Positions 1-9,475 of a stretch of DNA of 64,000 nt are shown here, one piece after another. Within the stretch, counting starts at the first letter, position 1; every line of letters starts with the position of its first letter. Origin of the DNA: Acanthochlamys bracteata (taxonomy: Eukaryota; Streptophyta; Magnoliopsida; Pandanales; Velloziaceae); NCBI GenBank assembly GCA_019914995.1, contig CM034126.1, forward strand, positions 5,771,001-5,835,000, given 5' to 3'. The notes under the pieces are model-generated. The model was not told the DNA's origin. It saw nothing but the letters and a program-made list of their open reading frames with translations, and did no database searches. The translations under genes were made by a program, and so were the position numbers.

Positions 1-1128
1 AGTTAACCTAATGAAAAAAAATTACAAACTGTAGCAAATATGATTAAGGGGACATTTGGGAATTGTTTAAAAAAAATTCTTTGAAGAACTTATTCGGACT
101 CTTAGAAAAACAAGTTTAGTTTTATTTAATAAAAATTATAAATATATAATTTTTAAAATATATAATTATCCATATTTTTCAAATTTTGTACTTTTTTAAA
201 TACCATCAAATTTTATCGAGAAACGGCATGGTTATTTCAAATGAAGAACTAGGTAGAAACGTACTGCGAAACGTGCATTTAAAAGCAAGAACGTAAGGCT
301 TTTGACGCCGTGCAATGAAGCAAAGCATATAATATATTAAGAGGATATTTGGTTAGTGCTTAAAATAGCAAAAAAAAATTTAAAATAATTATTTTGGAAT
401 TTTTTAAAAATTAAGCTTGACCTCTCAAAAATTATACACATAGAATTTTATGTATAATTGTTTGTACTTTTTAAATTTTAAAAAAAATGTAAGGATGTAG
501 AAGAAGAAGAAGAGGGCACGTATCGATGGAATTGGATTGGATGGAGAGGAGAAATAAATTCGATCTATGTCTAGCAAATAGTTTCAGAACTTTTTGAAGT
601 CTTATTATTTTAATATTTTTTAACAAATTTTTTATAATAGTTTGGAAGTTTTACTTCAAATTGAAACAAAATATAAAATTTATACGTCATAATATTTATT
701 ATTACTTACTTGACTTTTTAAATAAAATTTTATTTTATTTTTACAATATTTTTTTTATTATAGAAGAGCTCTATAGTAAGTATTTTTAAACACTTTCTCA
801 AAATCGGCAACTAAAGGATGAAATAATTATCCAATTTTATAAATAAGTAAAAAATTAAAAACATAATACCTAGTAATAAATATTATAATATAAATATTTT
901 ATATTTTTTGAAAATTTAAATAAATTTAATAACAAACAGTAAAAAATTTATTGAAAATATGAAATGAAATAGAAGAGTGAAAAACATTCGAAACACAGCA
1001 TCAGATACAAAATATCTTCGCCTTCTCGTGATCAAATTTGACCTTTTAAAGATCTGCTTACCTATTCTTTGCCCCTATGTCTATATTGCTTCAACCAAAA
1101 TAACAAATTTAATTAGCTTAAATGTTCA
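1..1128. other. AT-rich intergenic DNA
   Basis: Very AT-rich sequence with no convincing reading frame. The stretch at about 575-800 resembles the dispersed AT-rich MITE-like sequences seen elsewhere in the window, especially the copy near 8208-8460 (shared TACGTCATAA-type core). The only open frame, at 977-1174, is short and of random composition. Confidence 0.6.
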
Positions 1129-1271
1129 TAGTTGTAACAACCGAATCGAAAGTCGATCCGAAAAATTATCCTGATCAACGATTTTCGGGTTGATCCGGCG
1201 AGTGAGTAGGTAGACCCACCGAGTCAACAACTATTAGCTCTACCTTTGGTTAATGGATGCTTGAGTTGGAG

Positions 1272-1602
1272 CTATAATGAATCCGTTTCTAACCCGATCA
1301 AACACGCTGAACAACTGCTTGATTTGTTCTTGAATATACGGCAAAAGCAAATGGAGAAGCTCAGGCAAAACAAGGCGATGAATTTAAACAGTTTAACGAG
1401 CCCATTTGAATTGGTATCAGCCCGTTTTCTTTCCAGCTCCATTACAGCAGCATCAACAATAGAGATGGATTCTACTTTTACTATTGCCATTGATTCAGCT
1501 CCTCTGACTAATCTAAATTGTTTGAGCTTCATCAAACGTCTCCCGTTATTCTTAGACTCAACACTGTCACTTTCGCTGTTGCTTCTCTTGGACTCATAAC
1601 AT
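1272..1602 (-). CDS. Unidentified open frame inside the transposon (possible captured exon)
   Basis: This minus-strand frame is open from about 1602 down to a stop at 1272. It has a Ser/Glu/Lys-rich first third, a basic middle, and a hydrophobic segment near the C-terminus (LFKFIALFCLSFSICFC) followed by a Cys/Ser-rich tail. The first in-frame ATG is at about 1533, giving roughly 87 residues. The composition looks more protein-like than the surroundings, and a single membrane-spanning segment is plausible. I do not recognise the family. The frame overlaps a plus-strand open frame, so it could equally be non-coding. It may be an exon of a host gene carried by the transposon. Confidence 0.25.
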
Positions 1603-1783
1603 CACAACAAATCTCCCTAATTTCTTATTTTCTTCTTCTACTAATTAATTGAAAGGGAACAACAAATGATTAAATCGAATCGAATGATGTAAATCAAACA
1701 AAGAAGACATCCGAGCTTTAGTTGTGTCAAGCCGCATTTATATATTTCTTGAAGCTCAGTGAGTTATTCGTTGTCAAGCTTCA

Positions 1784-1969
1784 ATGGCTCGTTCAGTTTT
1801 CTACTTCCTAGTTCGTCTACGCTCATCTCCGGTGAGTTCATCCATCACTAGTGCTGCTCTATTCCTTTCTCTTGCCAAACCTAATAACAACAACACGACA
1901 ACTAGTACCTCTACCTCCGATTTTGTCGCCACCACTACCAAAGTTCTCTTCCCTAACACTTTGCACTAA
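1784..1969 (+). CDS. Short open frame with organelle-presequence-like composition
   Basis: A 61-residue frame starts MARSVFYFLVRLRSSPVSSS and continues with a Ser/Thr/Asn-rich stretch. The Arg/Ser-rich, acid-free N-terminus resembles a mitochondrial targeting peptide, so this could be the first exon of a mitochondrial protein gene whose remainder is missing. A TATATA motif lies about 45 bp upstream of the ATG. No partner exon is visible downstream before the transposon end. I infer a gene fragment carried within the element at 1129-2328, or a remnant, and cannot name the source gene. Confidence 0.25.
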   Translation: MARSVFYFLVRLRSSPVSSSITSAALFLSLAKPNNNNTTTSTSTSDFVATTTKVLFPNTLH

Positions 1970-2328
1970 CCATGAATCCATACCTTCACTCTTATAATTT
2001 TTCTCTATTTTTCTTTCAGCTTACCCTTTTTACACGAACACCACGATCGTTGTAGATCGCAATAATTGAAAAATCGAGGACACAATCAACTGGGTTATAT
2101 TAGATTAAGTAAAAGATTGCATTTGGTTAAGTAAAAAAAAGTTTTTTTTATTCATCCTAAATTGATCCGGACGGACGTGTCGTCTGAATTAGTCTGAATC
2201 AAAGTGGGTCAATCTGAATCATAATGGTCATTTGCACAAGCAATTTATCTGCAGATCTAGATTGATTTTGATTTTGAGTCGACGATTTTTGGATCTATCT
2301 AAATGATCAGATCTGTATCTACCAACTA

Positions 2329-2659
2329 TATAAATTTGTGGCGAAAAATGTAGGCAATCTTTTATCTTATTATAGATATTTTTATATTTTTAATCCAATC
2401 AGTTTATCAAATTAAAAATAATTATGATTTGTTTATTATTTCTAAAAGAATAATGAGTACATCTTTTGTTGTCTCGACTGAATCATAGTAGTATTATAAT
2501 CATTTAATCTAACGGTTCTAACATAAAAGTGTGTGAGAGTGTCTAGAAAAGCAGGAGTGACTAAGTACGTAATATTTGCCATGATTTTATAAATGTGTAC
2601 ACTAATGGCACAGCAACAGATACCATAAAGATGTTCTTACATGCTGATGTTGGATAAGA
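2329..2659. other. Intergenic DNA, nothing recognised
   Basis: AT-rich sequence between the transposon at 1129-2328 and a MITE copy. No open frame, RNA gene or repeat was recognised. Confidence 0.5.
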
Positions 2660-2913
2660 GTGCATTTGGTTCAGCTTACAAGAAAAACAGTTTTTCAATT
2701 TTTTATTTTATAGTTTTCAATACATATTTTATAAGTATTTAGAAATTTATTTAAAAATTTAGAAAGTGTAGAAAAATTTTACATAATAAGATCTTTTTAT
2801 TGCATATATTTATTATTTTTTAGAGTTAAAAAAAATAAAACTCATTTCTCAAAAAGAATAAAAATATCTTTAATTTTAGAAAACCTCTATTTCGAAAGTA
2901 CTTCTAAACGATC
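2660..2913 (+). mobile_element. AT-rich MITE copy (GTGCRTTTGG family)
   Basis: About 254 bp, running from GTGCATTTGGTTCAGCTTAC to CGAAAGTACTTCTAAACGATC. It shares an ordered core with the copies at 25300, 33787 and 53124: ATTTTATAA, then AAATTTAGAAAGT, TAGAAAAATT, GATCTTTTTATTGCATAT, and ACTCATTT. No coding capacity. The ends are weak inverted repeats around GTTTGG/CTAAAC. Confidence 0.7.
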
Positions 2914-3331
2914 CATGAAGCTATAGATTCTAAGGTTACAATATTGGAATATTACCCTTTTCACAAGCATTATATATGCAACCACTTCATTTCTTGCAGA
3001 CTTGTAGTTTGAAATAATATTTTAAAAAATATTGGGACGTGCATTTTAAACTTATTTCAAATAAAAATAATTCAATTTAAGTTTTTCAAAAATTTCAAAA
3101 TTAAAATTTTTTTACTCAAGCACTTCGAAATTTCTTTTTACAAGCTCGATCTTGACTGTAAATATCAATTCGTATATGTATTTAAATAATCTTTTATAAA
3201 ATCACTTTGAGTTTTGAATAATAAATTCGATAATTCTTCTAATAAAAAGATAAAAAAAAGAACATATAACGCAAAAATATAACAAATTCTCAACATCTAA
3301 GGCATGATTAATAGTGCAAGACGATATATTG
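2914..3331. other. Intergenic DNA, nothing recognised
   Basis: AT-rich spacer between a MITE copy and the Copia element. The last five bases (TATTG) are the target-site duplication of that element. Confidence 0.5.
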
Positions 3332-3900
3332 TGTTGGAAATTGTAAAACCAATATGTAAATTAATGGTTCATTAGAATGTAACAAGTTAAATGTGCATTC
3401 ATATTGGAAAGCCAAAGATCAAGGAATACGAACCATCACCCAAGAAGTTGGAAAGCCAACGGTTAGGACTTTGAATCATCTATTGGAAGATGGAAGGCCA
3501 AAGGACTTGAACAATTAATGGGAAGATGAAAGGACAACCGTTTGGAAGTTCAAGAGACTCCTTGGGCATTACATATATGAATGAGAGGCATTTGCTTGGA
3601 ACATAGAAAGAGAGAGGATCATTCTCACATCAAGTGTGAAAGATATAAGCAAAGTATTTTAGTGAGAGTTCTCACTTAAAATATAAAACAACAGTTCGTA
3701 ATTGCTTTGATTTAGTGATTTCTTTGAAAACTAGTTTGCCTTCCCGTAGGATTTTTCTTGTTTTTCCCCACGTAAATCTCTTATCTTTGTGTTTGTCTTA
3801 CTCTTGTCTCAATTGTTGTATTACTTACGCAAGATTTTTTAGTGTGTTTTATATTTCCGCGTCGTCTATCGATAACCGAACACACTCGCTATTTCCAACA
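3332..3900 (+). repeat. 5' LTR of the Copia element
   Basis: 569 bp, TGTTGGAAATT to ATTTCCAACA. The LTR contains a TATATGAA motif near 3570, typical of an LTR promoter region, and pairs with 6538-7104. Confidence 0.92.
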
Positions 3901-6537
3901 AGTGGCATTAGAGCTATTGGTTTGTTGCAATGACAAGCAAGTACGAGATTGAGAAGAAATGCAAGACCATGGCAAGTAAGGTTGGAGGTGCGAATTCCTC
4001 GAATGTCTTTTACTTGTGTGGCGTACTGATGATACTAAAACTCTAGGGGGAGAGACAGTAGTTATTGCCTGTGACAAATCTTAAAGTTTCTGGAGTCAGT
4101 TTTATCAAGCTTATGGCAAATGATGGAAGGGGATGCATCATCAGTAAGATACGTTTTATTTTTTGTTTTACAAAAAGTTTGTTGTCTGTAGGATAATTGG
4201 ATGACCTGAACTGTAAGACTCGCAGTGGAGGCGAGATCATTGAGGTCATCAAGAACGGGTTAAAAAAACTGGAGGTTAAAATGATCGATTCAAATCTGTA
4301 TAAGATGCGTGGGGTGACACGGTGCAGTAGATGCTTGTGTTGCATCAGGCAATATTGGTGATATCATGCGAGTGTGGCACCTAAAATTTGAGCACATCTC
4401 GGAAAGTGATTTGAAAATTCTCAGTGATCGGAAGTTCCTGACGGGACTGTAAGAGGTAAAGTTACCGTTTTGCGAGTAGTGTGTCACTGGCGGGCAGCAT
4501 TGTAAAATATTTGGAGATAATTTTCAATTTAAAGACAATCTTGACTTGTTTCACTCGGACTGGAAAATTTGTATGTTTCTAATCCGAAGGAAGTCGGATG
4601 TCTTTGAGGTGTTCAAGTTTTTCAAAACTCGGGCGGAACTTGATTCAATAGTAGGATTAAGTCCGAAAGATGCCTATGGTATGCTGAAAATATTTGGGGT
4701 ATTACCTATGCGATCCTACTGCCCATACGGTTATCTTCAGTTGGGATGTCATCTTTGCAGAGGACCAATTGCAAAGAGTGACTGAAGGCGATGATGTAAG
4801 GGAGAAGGAGGCATCACTCCCACCGGTGATCGTATCGGTACTGTAAGAGAATGATGGGAAAGACGATTCTAATCTGAAGCCTGAACCAGCTGATGAGCAC
4901 ATGGAAGAGGATGGAGTTTTCAGGCCTACATTCCTTAGGCATTTAACTTGCAAGAAAAATACACCTGAAAGATATGAGGACTATTTTATAGAGCTATCTC
5001 AATCTGCATATTGCTTATTCACAGAAGAAGGAGAGTCATCTTCTCTAAAGTAAGCGTTGGAGAGTCTAGATGCGTCTCTGTGGATGGAAGCTATGCATGA
5101 AGAGTTTGAGTCACTTCATAAAAATAGGACATGGGAGCTGGTCCATCTGCCCCAAAGTCGTAAGGCTATTGGGAATAAATGGATCACAAGATCAACCGAG
5201 ACGGGAATGATCAAATAAGATGGTATTGTGCTCGGCTGGTTGTGAATGGCTACGCCTAGATAGAAGGGATCGACTTTGATGAGATCTTCTCTCCAGTGGT
5301 ATGTTTGATAACTATTCGTGTGGTCTTAGCGCTGTGTGCATCATCGCTTCTCCATCTTGAACAGTTCAATGTCAAAATAATAGTTTTGCACAGGGAGTTC
5401 GAAGAAGAGAAATATATGGTACAACCAGAAGGCTTTGCCGTGAAAGGCAAGGAGGATCTAATTTGTCGGTTGGCCAAATCTCTTTATAAGCTTAAGCAAG
5501 CACTGTAGTGTTGGTATAAAAGATTTGATTATTGTATCGGGAGCCTTAGATATAGCAAGTTGGTCTCAGACTCTTGTGTGTACATCAAGAGATTTGAGGA
5601 AGATGAGTTTGTTATCTTGCTGCTGTATGTGGATGATATACTTGTGGCAAGTCCAAGAATGGGTCGCATCCAACAATTGAAAACTCAAATGGCTAGTGAA
5701 TTCGATACCAAGAACTTGGGACCGGCAAAAAGAATCCTGGGATGCAGATATGACGAGATAGAGACAATAGAGAGATTCGGCTGTCTCAGACTAGTTATCT
5801 GAGGAAAGTGTTGGAGTGGTTCAACATGCATGGTGGTAAACCGATATCTATCCCGCTCTCTATTAGTATCAAACTATTCTCTTTGTTATCTCCTAGCCAG
5901 AAATAAGAAAGAATAGGAATGTCTCGGGTACCATACGCATCAGCAGTGAGAATCCTAATATATGCCATGTTTTGCACTCGGCCTGACAATGTTCATGTAG
6001 TGGGAGTGGTAAGTAGATTCATGGCATGTCCTAGCATTGAGCATTGAAATGCGGTGAAAAGGATCCTTCGGTATGTGAAAGGAACCTTGAGTGCTGCATT
6101 GTGTTACAGAAGATCTGGGTTTATTGTCAAAGAATTTATTGATATAAACTATGCAGGTGATTTGGATAAGAGGTTATTTTCAGTGGGAGCATTGATATGC
6201 TCAAAATTTCTACTAAATGGAACCCTGCGGTGGCTTAAATGAGGCGGTAATTCTAAACATATTTTTTATTTTGTAGATCTCTGTATGGAACCACAATGGG
6301 AAACAACATTGGATATGACAGTTATCACAAGAAAGCCGAAAAAAATTACTTCAAGATAGCAATGAAACCAGGCGAAAATAGGCAACGGTATGAGGTAAAG
6401 AAAGTCAGCTAGCATGCGTGCTAGCCTTGCTCCTCTCAGTCGTACCTATTTTCAGTGTCATCGAATTTTGACACTTACGTATCGGTTTTTTGTTATTCTT
6501 GGATTGTAATTTACAAAGTGTCTTTAAGTGAGAGATT

Positions 6538-7104
6538 TGTTAGAAATTATAAAGCCACTGTGTAAATTAGTGGTTCATTAGAATGCAATAAGTTAAATGT
6601 GCATTCATATTTGAATGCCAAAGATCAAGAAAGATGAACCATCACTTAAGAAGTTGGAAAGCCAATAGTTATGACGTTGAATCATCTATTGGAAGATGGA
6701 AGGTCAAAGGACTTGAACAATTAATAGGAAGATGAAAGAATAGCCGTTTGAAAGTTCAAGAGTTTTTTTGGGCATTATATATATGAATAAGAGGCATTTG
6801 CTTGAAACATAGAAAAAGAGAGAATCATTCTCACATCAAGTATGAGAGATATAAGCAAAGCATTCTAGTGAGAGTCCCACATAAAATGTAACACAAAAAT
6901 TTATAATTGTTTTGGTTTAGTGATTTTCTTGAAGGCTAGTTTGCCTTCTCATAGGACTTTTCTCATTTTTTTCACATAAATTTCTTATCTTTATATTTAT
7001 CTTATTCTTGTCTTAATTTTCGTATTATTTACACAAAATTCTTAAGTGTGTTTTATATTTCTGCTGCGTCTATCGATAACCGAACATATTCGCTATTTCT
7101 AACA
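6538..7104 (+). repeat. 3' LTR of the Copia element
   Basis: 567 bp, TGTTAGAAATT to ATTTCTAACA, aligned end to end with 3332-3900. Many of the differences are C/T and G/A transitions, as expected for methylated, silenced DNA. Confidence 0.92.
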
Positions 7105-7109
7105 TATTG

Positions 7110-7522
7110 GACACTTATTTCTTGGCATTATTTATATCCTAAACAAAAACAAATATACAAACTAATTATGAATGTAAGTATATGTATCATTTGTTTTTTT
7201 CCAATAAGCAATTGAGTAGGCATGCAAATGAAAGGCTTGCAAGATACATATGGTTACTGCTAGCTTAAGATGTTTTATGTAGTGCAATAATAATACGATG
7301 GTCTGCAAAGTATAAACTTTAGACATTACTAACAATAACGTAACAAATCAATGGCATGTGATCAACAATAGATATCAACCAATCCACACAGCTTCAAAAC
7401 GTATATGCTCTGAAATATGTGTCCGTCTTTAAAAACCGATACTATACGTTGGATAATGAAATAAAAGGAATACATGCAGCTAAAAAAATACTGAAAAAAT
7501 CCATATGGGTTCAAATACTAGC
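7110..7522. other. Intergenic DNA, nothing recognised
   Basis: AT-rich sequence immediately after the Copia target duplication. No frame or RNA gene recognised. Confidence 0.5.
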
Positions 7523-7789
7523 GGTTGTTTAGAAATACTTATAAAAGTATTTTTTTTAGAATAAATAATAATTTATTTTTATTTCAAAAAATAAAATTTA
7601 TTTCTTTATTTAAAAATATAAATAAATAATATAAAATTTTATGATATAGAACTTTTTTATATTTTTTAAATTTTTAATAAATTAGTTTTATAAAATATTA
7701 TTAAAAATTTATTAAAAAATGTAATATAAAAAATTAGAAAAATGCTTTTTTGAAAGTAATGCTAAACGCACACTTAAAATGCAAGTGTT
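7523..7789. mobile_element. MITE-like AT-rich element
   Basis: About 267 bp of nearly pure A/T bounded by GTTGTTTAGAAATACTTATA at one side and GAAAGTAATGCTAAACGCAC at the other. The ends are imperfect inverted repeats (GTTTAGaaaTACTT against AAGTAatgCTAAAC). This is probably a relative of the dispersed GTGCRTTTGG family. Confidence 0.5.
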
Positions 7790-8207
7790 AAATGATAAAG
7801 TATTAGGATAGAGGATAGAATTGTATCTTATGTGGGAACGTTATATATAAACTTAATACAATATTAAAGTAGGACTTTTAGGTGATGGGCTATTCTGTAA
7901 AAGTGAAGGCTTGCCGATTGGGTTAACATACAATTGGTAAAAACTGTAACAAATTGTCATTAGAATTGAATTTTTATGTAGTCATGTTATAACAAAAACT
8001 AACAGTGCAAAATTATCTTTATAGCGCTTACTACACAACAAGAAAGACTCCAGTTAGTATTTTTGTTGTTAGTGTTTCCTGGTAATTATCTATTTAACTA
8101 AGCAACAAAAATAGAGAAAAAAGTTTTTATTTCCTGTGATCACTTTCATCAAACTAAGCATGGCCTAATAAAAGAAGACAATTAATGAACTAGCTAGTAC
8201 GAAGCGT
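7790..8207. other. Intergenic DNA, nothing recognised
   Basis: Spacer downstream of the MIR172 transcription unit. No feature supported. Confidence 0.4.
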
Positions 8208-8336
8208 GTAGTGTTTTTCAACAACTTTTTAATCTAATTTTTATTCCATATTACTCAATAAATTTTTTAATATCTAAAAAAATTATAAAATTTTAAAAAA
8301 TATAATAAAATTTCACGTCATAAAATTCATATAAAA

Positions 8337-8373
<37 letters not shown>

Positions 8374-8460
8374 TTAGATAAAAAAATAAAAATTTGTTTT
8401 TTGAAAAATCTCTAAATTATTCTTTTTTAAACTTTTATTTTATAAAAACTTTTGAAAATA
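8208..8460. repeat. MITE-like element with internal (ATT)n microsatellite
   Basis: AT-rich, MITE-like segment related to the one near 575-800. It contains an uninterrupted run of about eleven ATT units at 8336-8374. The microsatellite is likely polymorphic. Confidence 0.5.
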
Positions 8461-8767
8461 CTTCTGCTCATTATATGTTAACTCATATGATATAATATAT
8501 AACAATACGTTCTTGTAATTAATTAAGCAATGAACTCTCACACATAATAACAATCAATACGCCAGCACCATTAATCTAGCATATGTTTTTGTGATATTCC
8601 ACATGCCTATAAAACTTTCAGAATTCTTATAAGATCAACAAATAGTTTGCAATAAAATTAAGATGCAGAGAAACGTTTCTTACATTTGGGAATGAGTAAG
8701 GAAGGCAGCAGCTGAATTTAATATATGTTTTGTTCTACATACGAAAATATTTAGTCAATAATTGTTA

Positions 8768-8788
8768 GTGCAGCATCATCAAGATTCT
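8768..8788 (-). ncRNA. miR172: Mature miR172 (3' arm)
   Basis: 21 nt on the minus strand beginning AGAATCTTGATGATGC. It matches canonical miR172 at positions 1-20 and differs only at the last base. The seed and cleavage-site positions are unchanged, so AP2-like targets should be kept. Confidence 0.85.
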
Positions 8789-8806
8789 CAGTGCAAAGTT
8801 TTACCG

Positions 8807-8827
8807 TGTGAATCTTAATAATGCTGC
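8807..8827 (-). ncRNA. miR172* (5' arm)
   Basis: 21 nt on the minus strand, GCAGCATTATTAAGATTCAC plus A. It is positioned opposite the mature strand and resembles known plant miR172* sequences. Confidence 0.75.
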
Positions 8828-8874
8828 GCTAACAAAGATCGACTTCGGTTTCGTAATCTCTTCATTATGTGTAC

Positions 8875-9252
8875 CTGAAAATTTTTACATGAAAAGAAAG
8901 ATACACAAATTAACAAAGGTAATAAAGCCATAGATCAATTAACCAACATGATAGTATATCCTAGTAGAAGAAACTGAAGAAAAGAACAAGCTATATCTGC
9001 ATATAAACCTAGAGATGTTGCATGAGATTAATTTTCTTTGGCATACATATATGCTACGTTATTCCTGTTCTGTTAGTTTATCGCATATTTCTGGTAGTTC
9101 TTCATTTCCTCTGTTCCATTTTGTGAAGAAAATCAAAACTCATAAGGAATTTAAAACATGAGCTACATGTATAAGAAGCGATCTCTAGTAAGAAAAACAA
9201 AGAAAGTACTAAAAACGAAACAGAGGATAGGTGTTAGAGAGAAGAAAATCAC
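8875..9252 (-). other. Possible intron in the MIR172 primary transcript
   Basis: On the minus strand a donor CCTCAG|GTGATT sits at 9253/9252 and an acceptor TTTTCAG|GTACAC at 8875/8874. These would bracket a 378-nt intron between a short first exon and the hairpin exon. Introns in pri-miR172 transcripts are known in plants. This is inference from splice motifs only. Confidence 0.35.
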
Positions 9253-9319
9253 CTGAGGAAACTGAAACTTGTTCATGGAGTTGAAGATCATGAGAGCTTC
9301 CCTTTTCTCTCTTAATATG

Positions 9320-9327
9320 TTTATATA
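9320..9327 (-). promoter_or_regulatory. TATA box of the MIR172 gene
   Basis: TATATAAA on the minus strand, about 490-500 bp upstream of the hairpin. It predicts a transcription start near 9290, followed by a purine-rich leader (GAGAGAAAAGGGAAGC). No other TATA of this quality was noticed nearer the hairpin. Confidence 0.5.
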
Positions 9328-9475
9328 TCTGTTTGCGTATGTGTTGGGAAGAAAGAAAAAGAGAGACAGAATCCAGGTGGTCCTGAGCAGGTATCAAAAC
9401 ACAAAAATTGGTTCATGCATCGTGTTTACTTTTCACATAAATTCACTTTCTTCCATAATAAAAAGTAAACTTTAA

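Larger units (their letters stand above)
1129..2328. mobile_element. Non-autonomous DNA transposon, AGTTGT-end family, with gene-like insert
   Basis: The left end starts TAGTTGTAACAACCGAATCG and the right end finishes ACCAACTA. Both terminal ~100 bp resemble the ends of the element at 42865-43630 (alternating CCGG/GATCC-rich motifs, then CAACTA). The middle, about 1240-1990, is less AT-rich than the flanks and carries two open frames, one on each strand. The same middle is absent from the other member. No transposase is visible. The ends recall plant hAT-like MITEs, but I could not find a clear target duplication, so the superfamily is inferred. Confidence 0.55.
3332..7104 (+). mobile_element. 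Decayed Copia LTR retrotransposon
   Basis: Fossil Ty1/copia element of about 3.8 kb flanked by a perfect 5-bp target duplication, TATTG (3327-3331 and 7105-7109). The LTRs are at 3332-3900 and 6538-7104, start TGTTRGAAATT and end TTTCYAACA. A tRNA-Met-like primer site, TGGCATTAGAGC, follows the 5' LTR. Recognisable pol parts, in order, are a pre-integrase segment near 4370-4460, reverse transcriptase about 5040-5960 (YVDDILVAS at about 5625-5651) and RNase H about 6050-6240. gag is not recognisable. The element is broken, with a dozen or more disruptions. By eye the first ~170 bp of the LTRs differ at roughly 12%, suggesting an insertion several million years old. Confidence 0.92.
8764..8833 (-). 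ncRNA. MIR172: MIR172 precursor hairpin
   Basis: On the minus strand the 5' arm (8807-8833) and 3' arm (8764-8790) form a 27-bp stem with a few wobble or mismatched pairs and a loop of about 16 nt. The 3' arm contains AGAATCTTGATGATGCTGC, the invariant body of miR172. The 5' arm contains AGCATTATTAAGATTCACA, a typical miR172* form. The plus strand would put the miR172-like strand on the wrong arm. miR172 is known to down-regulate AP2/TOE-type transcription factors, mainly by blocking translation, and promotes flowering and phase change. The mature species would end in C instead of the usual U, G or A. I infer a functional locus; pairing energy was not computed. Confidence 0.88.

Noticed and set aside
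8764-8833. Plus-strand reading of the hairpin as a different miRNA
   Set aside because: miR172 always comes from the 3' arm, and only the minus strand puts it there.
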